DNA of 26,986 nt from Nemertoderma westbladi (GCA_032718475.1 JAUCBJ010008956.1:1-26986); one strand, 5' to 3'. Positions 1 through 10,545 are shown, numbered from the stretch's first letter. A program made the numbers and translations. The notes: generated by a model from the sequence alone, not told the origin.

Positions 1-600
1 TAACTCGAAGGATAGAACGTGAAAGAAGGTTGATACGGACAAATAAAGGAGAACCACTGGAGAAGAGACATGGGTTAATGTCCAGGGTCCATAATGTGAA
101 TAGTTTTCCCCGGGGCACGGGTGCTCGCGGGCGGTCTCTTTCGGGAGGCTGTAAATTTCTCTTCCTTCATCGTTTTCCTGTAATTATTGTGATCAGTGTC
201 ACAATTAAAAGACAAGAATGAATGATGACGTGATGGAAAACTTGTCCATTGTGGTGTCTTATGGATACTACCCTATATCCTTCCTCCTCTTTACTCCCTT
301 CATCGATCGACCAATCATAGTGGTATCGTGGTATGGATCATACCTCATCCTAATAAATCTCCTCACCTTCTTTTCCCAACGTTCTCGGAGCTTCGGGAAA
401 CGAATACTAAACCTCCCATCCCTTACTGTTCATCTGGATGCTAATATTGGTGTCCGCACCTCCTGTCAATGTCATATTCTGTTGATATTTATGATATCAG
501 CTTCCACCCTCTCGTTCTTGATTAGATAATCAACCACTTCCTAATTTCCTCAAGTCCACAACCGTGAAACAAGGACTGAAAGGACACGCGGATAGTTTGT
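1..600. other. Non-coding stretch, no gene recognised
   Basis: Two short open frames (30-221 and 218-529, plus strand) show no recognisable domain, no zinc or catalytic motif and no link to the downstream 884 frame. They look like chance frames. The stretch is the 5' flank or untranslated leader of the Gag-like gene at 884. Confidence 0.5.
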
Positions 601-714
601 GAACAACTGGTACCATTATGTGTCATAAATCTGGTTGTTCACCTCCCTTAATGATTGGGGATATAAATCTTATGTAGAACAACTGAGGCAAACATATCAT
701 TGAACTGGTTGTTC
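601..714 (+). repeat. Two tandem GAACAAC...GTTGTTC stem-loops
   Basis: GAACAAC at 601-607 pairs with GTTGTTC at 634-640, and the same pair recurs 76 bp later at 677-683 and 708-714. Each hairpin is preceded or followed by a similar context (CTGGTTGTTC, then CCTC, then TTGGGGATA or CTGGGGATA). The loops differ, so the stems rather than the loops are what is shared. The pair lies about 170 bp upstream of the 591-codon frame at 884 and could be a promoter, leader or packaging-type structure of that element; that role is inference. Confidence 0.6.
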
Positions 715-883
715 CCTCATCGCACTGGGGATAAATTCAGTTGGAGATAGTCTTCGAATGTAACAATCCTCCTACTGAGATCGTATTTCGGAATATTTCT
801 GAATACGACCTAGGTCTCCCCCTGCTCTCTACCACTACCATCAATGTCACTGTCGGAAAACATATTGGGCATACAACAGGAAT

Positions 884-2659
884 ATGGAGAACATTCCATA
901 CCCTTTCGTGGATACTCAGCTGATTGCTCCTTGGGCCGAAGGCCGAGGTTTCTTTCGCACTATGTATGCCAATACACCCAGCGGCATTACTAAAGTACAA
1001 CGGACATCCATCGGACATCTTGCCTTTCAAGAATATGGTTGGAATTTCAAAGTTGGAAATCCTATAAATTACCAGCAAGTATATGGAGATCATTACTCTC
1101 GTTTATATTTTGATGGACCATTAACTGCGCCTGGTGCCGTATATAGCTTTATGAGTGTTCCCCTTCGCCCTTCCTTAGCTATATACACGATCTTTGAAAA
1201 CGCAGCACTTACCGGTTGGCTGGCCGATGTGTGCAGTCGTACCATACGCGCTCACCCGTTAATACTTGGAACTAAACTCGCCAAGTTAGACGAACACAAT
1301 AAGTTCATACGTTTCGAATGTTTCCGGCACTTTCTGACTCCGTTCCGTAACGTCGATAGTCAGTTCAAGGATCGCGCGCTGACCAAGCTCAGTCTTAGAG
1401 ACTCATCTGCGGAGAAACTGAGTAGCGCTGGATTTGCCGTGTTTCAAGACGTTTGTATACAGAACTCACATTCATCTGTTATACAAAGACCCCGAATACC
1501 TACAGGTTATTCTGTCATGGAAATACAGACAGTGGGTCCACTTACGGAAACCGACGCACCCACTTCGTCTATGCAGCTGGAGGATGAACCAGTATGCTTG
1601 GAATCCGAAGCGATTCAACCTACGGCTTCTCGGAGCAGTGACAATGATTATGTCATAGAGTGGTATCAAGGTCCACAGCGTCTCACAGCGTACGATTATC
1701 GACACGCCAACTACGTTTCCCGAAAACGTTGTCGATTATGCGCATCGAGAGACCACTTCACTCCTCTAGACTCGAGCGTACCTTGTTCCTATTTCCTCGA
1801 ACAACCGATGATGGAAATATATTGTGCCTATTGCCGGCTTAATAACTCTCATATATTTGCCGTCTGCCCACAATTTATGACTCAATGTCACTATTGCCAA
1901 CTTAAAGGACACAAAAGTTACAATTGTCCCTTTAATCGCGATTTAGAGAGTGTAGACGAGATGATCACCCTGCGATACATCCGAGCTTGGGAAGCGAACG
2001 CAGATTTACATTGCGAATCCAGACATCGCTATTACCCAGGACGAGCTTACGAGGGAGTTTACGCGTTCCATCCTTATCTATTCGCGTCGATTGAACAGAA
2101 AACACGCGTACCAAGTTACGAGTTAATGAAGCGTGTTGGTGAGTGTATTTCCACCAAGTTTGTCAGGAAATACCTTAGAAACGTTAACCCTAATGATATA
2201 ACCACATATCACCTGATCAATTTTATCCGTCAGGACCCGGAGTATGGCGACATCTTTGTGAACTCGCATCCTGAACTACAGGAAATATCTCGGCGACCAT
2301 ATGAATATCGAACCCGAGAACGCGAACTGGAGAGAACCATTAAACCGAGAAAGTTCCTCACTACTCACGGTCCACCCACCGCTAGTGTCCAGACGACCCG
2401 TCAAGGACCCGTAGGAGCTGCTGTCCTGAGACGCGCTCTAAAGGCCGTTAGATCTCACTCCACTGAGGTTGATATTAATCAACCAGGTACTTCGACCGGC
2501 GGGTATACCGATCGTAACCCTGCACCTTCTGATGCAATTATATTGCACCCTTCGCCTAGGAGCTACAGCCCTCCTCGTAAAGTGGCTCGCCCCAAAGAGA
2601 AAAGGACTCTTGCTAGCCTCAAGAAACTGCGTAAACGCCGTCCGCGCAAGAAAGACTAA
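884..2659 (+). CDS. Orphan Gag-like protein with three zinc knuckles
   Basis: This is an uninterrupted 591-codon frame, probably encoding a nucleic-acid-binding, nucleocapsid-like protein. Three Cys/His clusters are visible: C283-C286-H291-C301 (irregular last spacing), C314-C317-H323-C328 (CX2CX5HX4C) and C335-C338-H343-C348 (canonical CX2CX4HX4C). The last 30 residues (562-591) are dominated by Arg/Lys. Residues 1-250 have no motif I recognise. About 240 further residues follow the knuckles, unlike a classic retroviral Gag, where the knuckles sit near the C-terminus. No protease, RT, integrase or endonuclease lies within 4 kb downstream, and there are no obvious introns. ATG 884 is the first Met of the frame as given; the upstream leader contains a short overlapping frame (741-923). 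It may be a solo gag of a deleted retroelement, ORF1 of another element, or a domesticated gene. The family is not identified. The open frame over 1.8 kb argues for recent arrival or selection. Confidence 0.72.
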   Translation: MENIPYPFVDTQLIAPWAEGRGFFRTMYANTPSGITKVQRTSIGHLAFQEYGWNFKVGNPINYQQVYGDHYSRLYFDGPLTAPGAVYSFMSVPLRPSLAIYTIFENAALTGWLADVCSRTIRAHPLILGTKLAKLDEHNKFIRFECFRHFLTPFRNVDSQFKDRALTKLSLRDSSAEKLSSAGFAVFQDVCIQNSHSSVIQRPRIPTGYSVMEIQTVGPLTETDAPTSSMQLEDEPVCLESEAIQPTASRSSDNDYVIEWYQGPQRLTAYDYRHANYVSRKRCRLCASRDHFTPLDSSVPCSYFLEQPMMEIYCAYCRLNNSHIFAVCPQFMTQCHYCQLKGHKSYNCPFNRDLESVDEMITLRYIRAWEANADLHCESRHRYYPGRAYEGVYAFHPYLFASIEQKTRVPSYELMKRVGECISTKFVRKYLRNVNPNDITTYHLINFIRQDPEYGDIFVNSHPELQEISRRPYEYRTRERELERTIKPRKFLTTHGPPTASVQTTRQGPVGAAVLRRALKAVRSHSTEVDINQPGTSTGGYTDRNPAPSDAIILHPSPRSYSPPRKVARPKEKRTLASLKKLRKRRPRKKD

Positions 2660-3978
2660 CTGTTTAGAGTATTTTTATATTTTAGAAACTGTGATTTTGT
2701 ATATTTTATAGACTTAAATCCCATTTTCTGGGAGCGGTGTAAAAGCTTTTGTGGGATAACTGATTCGTTGCCTTGTTGGCCAGTTCCCCCCCAGTCGCTA
2801 GAATACTCTCAAAAGGGATCTATAGCTAAAAATAGTGCAAGTTACCAGCTTATTGGCTGATTTGCTGTACGCAGGCATCTGGGCTCTGTTTAATCGGCCA
2901 ACAAGCCTAGGGAGGTTGCGTCATAGCCTTGTTTTTGTATCTCCCAATAGAATTTGAGTTAGCCTTGATTTTGACCTATCACAGAGCTACTGAACTGAAA
3001 TTTTCCTATCTCACTGCTCTTTCTCTGTGTTGAACGGGAGCTTCGTGGAATAAGGGAGTTGGTATCCTCGTATAGAGCAGTAGTCACGAGTTTTTCAAAG
3101 CCACGAAAGAACGGCTTTTTAGTGTTTTGTGCTTTCTGCTTTTTAGCTCAACACTAGTAGGTTTAATTATAAGGACATATATCCTTTAACTGACTAATTG
3201 TCTTAACTCAAAACAAACTGGCTTTTAATCACTTGAATAACTGCTGCTAAAATTACCTGCTCAATCAATACCGTATACTGCTATTTGTTGTCGGTTATTC
3301 ATTATATTTGTTGATGAATTATTATATTGGAATAACGAGAAATAACCCCGACACCCAATATTCTTGATATACCGAAGGTAAGAGAGAAAGGTTACCAATA
3401 ACGATTGTGACTTATGTTAAAGTGGTTTGAAGTGAATCTAATGTTATTTGATAGACCCTACATGAGTCAGTCTGTGTTCCTTTTATATGTGACTAAAATC
3501 AGTGAAGATTGGCAGATTAGTGTGCAGTATTGTGCAGCATTGTGTATGAGTGAGTCTGTTAAAGAAGCATTTCCTAAAGAATGCGCCATATATGTGAATT
3601 ATAATTAAGCCATATCGTTGTGAGTAGTTTAAGTCATAACTCTGTTTATATAAATAAAGCGCCACGTCCTAAAGGAACTGTTAATATTCCCGAAGGTGAA
3701 TAATATTGTCAGAGATTATATAATACTGTCAGTCGAATAATACATTAGGCTTACATAGCAATAAAATTAAACCGTCGAACCCAATCTCCCGGGAATATCC
3801 AGCGGGTGAATGGTCGCGCACAGATTGGTTTCGACTAGTGTAGTGAATCAAATACTTGTCATAGGCTAAAAAGCGATTTAATATCTAGAAGACATCTTAA
3901 TTTGGCGGGTTAAACTGCCAAAGGTCTGAAAGCGCGAACAGGATATTTGGGGGAAGGGGGAAGTTACAGTGTGCATTC
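2660..3978. other. Downstream non-coding region of the Gag-like gene
   Basis: No coding motif is seen. CCTTGTTGGCC near 2771 and GGCCAACAAG near 2898 form a 10-bp inverted repeat. At about 3289-3352 GTCGGTTATT faces AATAACCCCGAC, which has the look of an LTR end, but I found no direct copy of this segment elsewhere in the window, so an LTR call is not supported. An AATAAA lies at about 3653. The short frame at 3414-3608 has no recognisable feature. Confidence 0.4.
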
Positions 3979-4027
3979 GGGGGAAGTTTGGTGAACTGCA
4001 TTTATGCAGTGAATCCAAACTTCCCCC
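3979..4027 (+). repeat. Perfect 13-bp hairpin with inner 7-bp stem
   Basis: GGGGGAAGTTTGG (3979-3991) is exactly complementary to CCAAACTTCCCCC (4015-4027). Inside it, ACTGCAT (3995-4001) pairs with ATGCAGT (4004-4010) around a 2-nt loop. The whole 49-nt unit can fold into one near-continuous stem. A purine-rich GGGGGAAGGGGGAAG tract lies just upstream. It may be a transposon terminus or a structured RNA; no gene adjoins it. Confidence 0.7.
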
Positions 4028-5381
4028 TTTGATATATCATATACTTAAGACATGCTAGGGTGACGGGGAAATATTTGTTACTGTCACACTTTGTTTCCAT
4101 TTATCCTATCCTTTATTATTACCCCAGTCAGATAAGAGATAATAAATCAGTAAAAACTAAACTAAACTGTCTTTCATGCAAACAAATTTCTAACTAAAGA
4201 CGGGTGCATGACCATGACCATGGAAATAATTTTAAATATAATTGTATATCAACTATTTGGGGAGGCTTCCAAGTTAAACCCGAAAACAATTATTTTGTTA
4301 CATAGTAAATAACGTTGTATGTTCTTCTTCCTCTCATAATAAAATATAAATGAAATCTCTCAGATCGCTATGCCCTGTAACATTTCACAACCAAAATATT
4401 TAAGTGTGAAAAGTGTAGGCCTACCACACTCCGCCCAAACAACCGCAAACGCATAGCCAACAAATTTAACAAAAGGTTACATACATGTTGGGTTCATGAC
4501 GAGATGAGTGAAAATTGATCGCGTAATATAAAGTAAAAAATTAAGAGACGGGCTGGCTCTCCTCCACTTTCTTACCCAATGGATATGTTGTTGTAATAAT
4601 CTAATATTGGGGCGGCTTTCTCTCGGTCTGCCGAATGAATTCAACAGGAATAATATTTAATAAAGACAAGATTACTAGTGATACCAACATAACATACCAT
4701 AACATAATCGATGGAAACCTATTAAGATGTCTGTCAGACATGGAACATACTGTACTGTACGACCAGTACAACAGTACTGTACAGTAGTGTATTGATCATA
4801 TGTTACCATTCTGTTCACAGTCCAACTACCAATATCAATCGACCTGTAGTACTTATAAGCTAGCAGTCTGGCGATGTGATTGATTTATTGATTAGATTTT
4901 CACCGCTTAAGTAACTCTAAATATTTGCAATGTGCCTTGTATGCTGTTGGTCTATAGTCTCTCCATAGTAAATTTAATGCAGCAGCACGCGATGATAACA
5001 TAACAGAAGCAATGTGTGGTAGTAGCCGAATTTTAATGAAGACTTGAATCCAAACACAAGGGATAATGCATAAATCTTTCTGTATCATAGGCGCCACATG
5101 CTCGAAGACACCGTGAATAACCGGCACAACGCCCTAGAGTACAACGCGAACTCGGACAGTGGAAATAAAACCCTTCCAGGCTTCTCGATTCTACAGTATA
5201 TTATTCTATACAGAAAATAATTACGAGTAAGGGAGGGGGGGTCTTGAGCCACTGTTATTATATATTATATATATATATTATATATATATTATTATTATTA
5301 TTATATATATATATAAAACATTATTAGTTTATCTTATACAGTAGCTATTTCACGCATCCCGCACGTCTACAGTGGTTATTA
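4028..5381. other. Non-coding, AT-rich DNA
   Basis: I see no gene. Short palindromic TACTGTACAGTA-type motifs occur at about 4748-4790. A 75-codon minus-strand frame at 4900-5127 has unremarkable composition but no domain I recognise. An AT/TAT simple repeat occupies about 5257-5315. Confidence 0.45.
5257..5315. repeat. TA / TAT microsatellite
   Basis: Runs of TATATATA are interrupted by TTATTATTATTA, giving about 60 bp of pure A/T simple repeat. Confidence 0.85.
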
Positions 5382-5385
5382 TTAA

Positions 5386-6476
5386 CCCTATTAAACCCGG
5401 GGGAGGGTCAATATGACCCCCCCCCCCCCCGTGGTTTTTTTTTATTATAATTCTGAAACAAACGCAGTTGGGAATCTGAAATTTTATGACTTTTCCTAAA
5501 AATCTATTGTCTTACTAGTAATGAAAACCGTTTTCAAAAATATTGGGTAGTTTTCGAGTTATAGCACCATTTTTTAACCCTACTTTTGGCACTTTTTTGT
5601 AGACGTTTTTTGAAAATTAGATTTCATCAAATATTAATTGTAACATCTCCATTTTTGATTTATACTGGTTTTTTGGTGTTTGCAATTGGATGGAATTCAT
5701 ATAAATTGATTTAGAAATTTTAAACTTGTTTTTTTCGGCGGGTGCCAAATTTTGAAATATGTCAATTTTGTAAATTGATTGTTTGATTGTAAATTGATCA
5801 GTAGATAGTATCATCTTGTTTATTGCGTTATACGGGTTTATGAGGGTCCTGAATCCGATGGAATCAATAAAAACAGCACTGGACATCGCAAACTTGTACT
5901 TTTTGGTGATGGGTACGAAATTTGGTGCTAGCACCAAAATTTGCCAAATTACGCCGAAAAATACGAGTAGCACTGATCTGGCATATTTGAAATGTATTCC
6001 ATTAGAATCAGCGCCCTAGAAAACCTGAAAATGTGAATTTATAGCATCGAATAAGTGAATTAAAAATTTTGTGTTCTCACTGAAAAGTGCTGGTTACTTG
6101 TTTTTTTCATTTTTTTCCTACGCATAGAGGATTAAACAGCCATTTATGGTAATCATATCATATTTAAATATTTTCCAATGTATTTTGCGCCCCAGAAAAC
6201 CTGTATTGAAAAATAATTAGCCGAAAAATGTAACTCTCAAATTTTGTGAAAATTGTGCACTACTTGTAATTTTGGTGCTGCAATATTACCACCCCAGTAC
6301 ATTTTTTCGAAAATTTTTTTTTTCGGTCGGATCCAGACTAGTGATACCTACTTACAAACAGAAAATCAGACGTTTTCGTTAATATTTGTAGATTTTAGAG
6401 GGAGGGGTCAATATGACCCCCCCCCCCCCCCCCCTCCCGTATTTGTACAGCATTTTATAGCCCGGTACTAATAGGG
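5386..6476. mobile_element. piggyBac-like non-autonomous element (TTAA target)
   Basis: The unit is flanked by TTAA at 5382-5385 and 6477-6480. Its ends are inverted repeats: CCCTATTAAACCCGGG at the left and, on the complementary strand, CCCTATTAGTACCGGG at the right. Just inside each end is a palindrome GGGTCAATATGACCC followed by a C run (14 C at 5417-5430, 18 C at 6417-6434). TTAA target duplications and CCC-starting termini are established hallmarks of the piggyBac superfamily. The 1.09-kb interior has frames of up to 118 codons but nothing resembling a transposase, so it would depend on a transposase supplied elsewhere. Superfamily assignment rests on the ends only. Confidence 0.65.
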
Positions 6477-6480
6477 TTAA

Positions 6481-7347
6481 ACAATAGGCCTATAAATAAA
6501 ATTTAATTAAAAAATAATAAACTACAGTACCGGTACCAATTATGTACTCGAATAAGTCATATTAGTGGGGAAAAAATTCCTAGTAAGAGGGTCTAATTGG
6601 CTAATATTACGTAATGATAAATGTAATTTTTTATATTAATTAATTATTTATTTATTTATTTATCTCATCGCTGAATTATGTACTCACGTCTCCACCTCCA
6701 CCTTATGGTCCAGCAGCGCCCCAAAACTTAAATAAGACTCCAGCTAGTGGACCAAAATACATCTCTTGCAATGGGCCTCGTTGCAACTGCTGTTCGGCCC
6801 TTCTAGACCAGCCGGACACCATGGGGTGACCCCATCCATGGGATATTTAACTGCAAATAATTTAATTAATGTGATTTATTTTATTAAAATGTAAACTGCA
6901 TCCACACTTGTAGTACCTCGGCCAGAAGGAAGAGCGTTTACATGAGCGCCTCCGAGGTCACCGTAGTGCCATAAATGACGCAGCTGGCAGGGGGCTCTAG
7001 GAGTCGATTTATCGAGTCCTGAAGTCTTACTACTGCAACACTCTGCTATTTGTGGGATCATCGGTTAGCTCTATAATAAAATGTTCTAAAAGATTCACTA
7101 CCGCGAATGTAGGATTGGACTATACTATAATTATGTATTAGGCCCACATGGGGAAAAAAGTAGAACTTTTTTTCATTATTCTCGAGGCATTTTATTTACA
7201 TCGCGCCAGCGAGGTTAATAAATGATCGAGGGAATATTGAAAAAAAAAATTTTCCGATGTAATGCGTAATTTTGTTGTTGCTCAATTCATTAATAAAACA
7301 TACAGTAGAGTGATACCGGTATACAGTACTACAGTACAGTGTAGTTA
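6481..7347. other. Non-coding DNA, no gene recognised
   Basis: Contains a (TTTA)n-like tract at about 6640-6662 and a GC-richer block at 6700-7075 that stands out from AT-rich surroundings. The minus-strand 61-codon frame in that block (6876-7061) followed by ATTTTAATAAAATAAATCA-like sequence could be the 3' end of an old retroelement, but no diagnostic motif is present. Confidence 0.35.
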
Positions 7348-7993
7348 GGAGCCCGCTTGACAGCGGGATACTTACTGTAGGAATCTGGATACTTTCACTA
7401 AAAATCTCAGGATATATAACACTGACTGACTGACTGACTGATAATTATCCAGGTTCAGGTACTTCCTGCCTGGCGATTTTGATGAAATTTTGCAAGTACA
7501 TTGCTTTGGTGGTTCATAATCGCGTTACAAAATTTCAGATCGATTCTATGTGTGGTATTCGATATATTTAGTTTTTTGACATTGTTTTGTCGCGAAATTA
7601 AAAGCATTGGTAAAATAACAGCTGGTGTTCATGATGAAATATGGCTTAATATGTTATACACAGTCATAGAAAACGTGTTGGTTGCCAAGTTTTACTAGTA
7701 GGCTATAAGGAAAGGCAATGTTTACTCACACATAAGCTGTTGGTTTCTAATGTATTACCCCATAAGCTGATTGCTCTCCCAGTGCTTCCTAAGGGTATAT
7801 CTACAATAAAGTTACTCACTCTGCTATGTTAAGGAGTGGATCAGGAGAATGAATTTTAGTTACACAAAGCAGTGTGTTGTGTCCTATTGCAGTCGATACT
7901 CACTGTGGATTGCAAAATGTTTTATAGTTGACCTACACTATAATACAGTAGTTGCATGTATTTAAGGAGCCCGCTCTGGCCTACCGCCTAAGG

Positions 7994-8014
7994 AGTACCT
8001 ATATTACATATTCA
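7994..8014 (+). repeat. Left target-site duplication of the LINE insert (21 bp)
   Basis: This 21-bp stretch, beginning AGTACCTATATT, is identical to 9459-9479 on the other side of the LINE fragment. Its last part is partly repeated again at 8015-8030 directly before the LINE sequence, a micro-duplication at the 5' junction. Confidence 0.85.
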
Positions 8015-9458
8015 TATATTACATATTCTTATGAAAACAAATAAGTTGGTGCCAGTTCCCAAGAAGGGCAACCTAACACTCTATGGTTCTTTTCGGGGAA
8101 TCTCATTGATCTCGATTGCTGCAAAGCTATACAATAGGATTCTATTTAATCGCATCAGGGATCCCATTGAGAGACTGCTCCGTGGAAATCAGAATGGGTT
8201 CCGTAAAGGTCGTAGGACCATGGAGCCCATTTTGGCACTTAGAAGGATAATTGAAGAATTATCAAAAAATAAAGACAGGCATCTGGCTGTTATCTTTGTT
8301 GACTTCTTCAAGGCCTTAGATTCAGTCTCTCGCTCACGTATGTTCAGCATACTTTCATTATATGGGATTCCTGATGAAATTATTGCAGCAATCAGATCAG
8401 TATACGATGGTTCGACAACATTTGTGTCTACTGTTGACGGTGACACAGAACCATTTGAAGTGTTATGGGGCGTCCTCCAAGGAGACACACTTGCACCATT
8501 CTTGTTCATTATAGTGGTTGACTATGTTCTACGCATGTCCTTAGATCATCATAATGATGATGGGGTGATGATAACTCCACCTACTGGCTCCAGAAGTCGA
8601 GGAAATCCTGCCAAGTACCTAACTGATCTAGACTTTGCTGATGACTTAGGAGTACTCTCAGAATCATTAGAAGGAGCCCAACGGCTCCTCAGCTCATTAG
8701 AACATGCTGCTTCTAGTGTTGGTCTTTTTATTAACTCCAGAATGACCAAAATTTATACAGTAAACTTTGAAAGTCCTCAGCAAGTCTCTGATCGGATGAG
8801 CATAAGCTCAAAGGATGGTATGCTTGAGCATGTGGACGACTTCTGTTACCTGGGATCATGGATCCGGAAGTCAGGTGAGGACCTTCGAATACGTAAGGGA
8901 AAGGCATGGGCAGCCTTGAATAGGCTTTCCAGGATTTGGAAGTCACCGAGAATTAATCAAAAACTTAAGGTCCGATTATTTAGAGCAGCAGTAGTTCCAG
9001 TACTCCTCTACGGGAATCCATGCTGGGCTCTAACTGCTGAGGACACCAAATCTCTGGATGGCACATTCACAAGAATGCTACGCCGGGTTCATTGTGTCAA
9101 GTACTGTACAATGCACACATCTCCAACCAGACACTATATAACATTGGAGGTGTCTCATTGGTTCCCCCAAGCTTGACACTAGAACAAAATCGCCTCCGCT
9201 TTGCAGGACATTGCTTTCGCCGTGAGGACCAGCCAGTGCATAATCTTGTACTTTGGCAGCCTCATGGAGTGAATAAGCATGGTGGACAGCCCATGACTTT
9301 CTTGAGACGCATTTTAAAGGACACTGGCCTTAAAGATGCGGATGATCTAGCAAATGTCATGGGTGATAGGGAGTTGTGGCGGTGCAATTTTGTTGACAAG
9401 CCGGCACAGCATTCTTAAAAATGCAGCTGCAATGCAGCATGTCGATCCTAGTAGTAGT
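8015..9458 (+). pseudogene. 5'-truncated LINE: reverse transcriptase and C-terminal region
   Basis: The first frame (8031-9176) encodes most of a non-LTR retrotransposon RT. VPVPKKG and the FRGISL block lie near residues 7-26, NQNGFRKGR at 53-61, the first catalytic Asp region FVDFFKALDS at 89-98, LQGDTLAP at 149-156 and the catalytic FADD at 202-205. Residues to about 350 match the post-RT region (FCYLGSWI, LYG..CWAL). Translation then shifts to another frame at about 9100-9115, and the remainder up to 9418 gives the conserved LRFAGHC tail of these proteins. The endonuclease and RT N-terminus are missing, so this is a 5' truncation, not a functional gene. The 3' UTR is only about 40 bp and ends in a TAGTAG tail. 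The Met at 8031 is not a natural start. LINE clade is not assigned. Confidence 0.9.
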
Positions 9459-9479
9459 AGTACCTATATTACATATTCA
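9459..9479 (+). repeat. Right target-site duplication of the LINE insert (21 bp)
   Basis: Exact copy of 7994-8014. It follows a (TAG)n tail, as expected for the 3' end of a target-primed insertion. Confidence 0.85.
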
Positions 9480-9860
9480 CATAGAATTCACTGGGAAGAA
9501 ATATTCTGCTTGACGACGGGGTAATACCTATAGAAGGAAACTAAATTTGTTATTTGGCTCTATTCGTTGTTATTTATCTGGTTGTGCATCATGGGCATTT
9601 TTTATAAATATTCGGTAATCGCATCTTATATCTTGTAAACGTTCTTGATAATGAAATTATTTGCTTCATATTATATTTTTGTTAGTGGTAGCTAAGTTGC
9701 ATTTTTTATTAAGTGGGGCGAGCCACAAAGTCAGCTAGCCTCACGCCTTGCAGTTTAGATAATTTTAGTTTACTTACTGCTGACTGACATAGTTCTTTGT
9801 AATAGTCTTGGCTAGGATTTTTCCCCCGGGCTCCTTCCAGCCAGCTTGCTGGCTTTCTAG

Positions 9861-10545
9861 TGTTATGTTACAAAATAGTATTTTACTATATTGCTTCCAT
9901 AGTTACTACGATTCAAATTATTGTACTCTTGAACTCCTGATGCTGCCTTACTCAATGTTAAAATAATTTAGTGTTCTCGAATATTTATTACGTAACTGGA
10001 GAGACATAAACAAATATTGGATATTGAGTTCCCTTTTGGTGTACAGTACGCCTTGCAGACACTAAACTAAATTTGCAATAACTTTTGAGTGTGTGAATGG
10101 ATTTTTTCACCGGGAAAAAATTAAAATCAATGCATTCCTATGGGTTACTTTTTTACCCTAGGGAAAAAAGTGAAACTTTTTCTCCCGACTTTGGGGTATA
10201 TTCGAGCGAAAAAGTAACAATTTAAGAATAAAAACATTTGATCCTTGTTGTATGATTTTGCATTAATCAGCTTATTTTATTGCCCGTAGTTTTGCTGTAT
10301 GGCCTGCCACACATTCTCGCTTTTAGGATACTTTTATACCGGTTTTAGTGCTTTGGATAGCTGGCCCCTCAGGCAATTTATCCCTATGAAGTTGTTAGTA
10401 TTTTACTTAATCATTCTGTTAGTTTTATTTTATTATTTTTTAACATTTTTATTTCTGCAATTTCTGACGATTTTATATGTAATTTTATGTGTCATTTATA
10501 TATACACTTTATCGGTCTTGTAGCATTTATATGCAATCCAACCTC
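9861..10545. other. Non-coding DNA, no gene recognised
   Basis: A 74-codon plus frame at 10299-10523 is a run of Leu/Phe/Tyr from T-rich DNA and looks like a compositional artefact. A GGGAAAAAAGT...ACTTTTTCTCCC inverted pair lies at about 10160-10188. Confidence 0.4.

Larger units (their letters stand above)
7348..9860 (+). mobile_element. Candidate Helitron/Helentron-like element, split by a LINE
   Basis: The right end has AGCCAGC TT GCTGGCT (9839-9854), a perfect 7-bp stem with a 2-nt loop, followed two bases later by CTAG (9857-9860) and a T. A 3' hairpin followed by CTRR and a host T is the established Helitron terminus, although spacing is usually longer. GGAGCCCGC at 7348-7356, repeated at 7966-7974, is mirrored by CGGGCTCC near 9827-9834, giving subterminal inverted repeats. 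CCCGC/GCGGG at about 7352-7368 forms a left hairpin, and a (CTGA)n tract lies at about 7421-7441. Without the nested LINE the unit would be about 1.05 kb and lacks Rep/helicase coding. The left boundary is uncertain. Confidence 0.33.

Noticed and set aside
737-1093. 118-codon minus-strand frame opposite the triple-knuckle gene
   Set aside because: Antisense shadow of the 884-2659 frame with no independent support.
3289-3352. LTR-like end (GTCGGTTATT ... AATAACCCCGACA)
   Set aside because: No direct copy is present in the window, and no clear primer-binding site or polypurine tract is attached.
4900-5127. 75-codon minus-strand frame
   Set aside because: Composition is protein-like, but I recognise no domain and there is no supporting context.
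5617-5973. 118-codon minus-strand frame inside the TTAA element
   Set aside because: Lys/Ile/Phe-rich from AT-rich DNA with no transposase motif (no DDD region or Cys-rich tail).
10299-10523. Hydrophobic 74-codon frame, membrane protein-like
   Set aside because: Arises from T-rich low-complexity DNA; no start context or homologous pattern.
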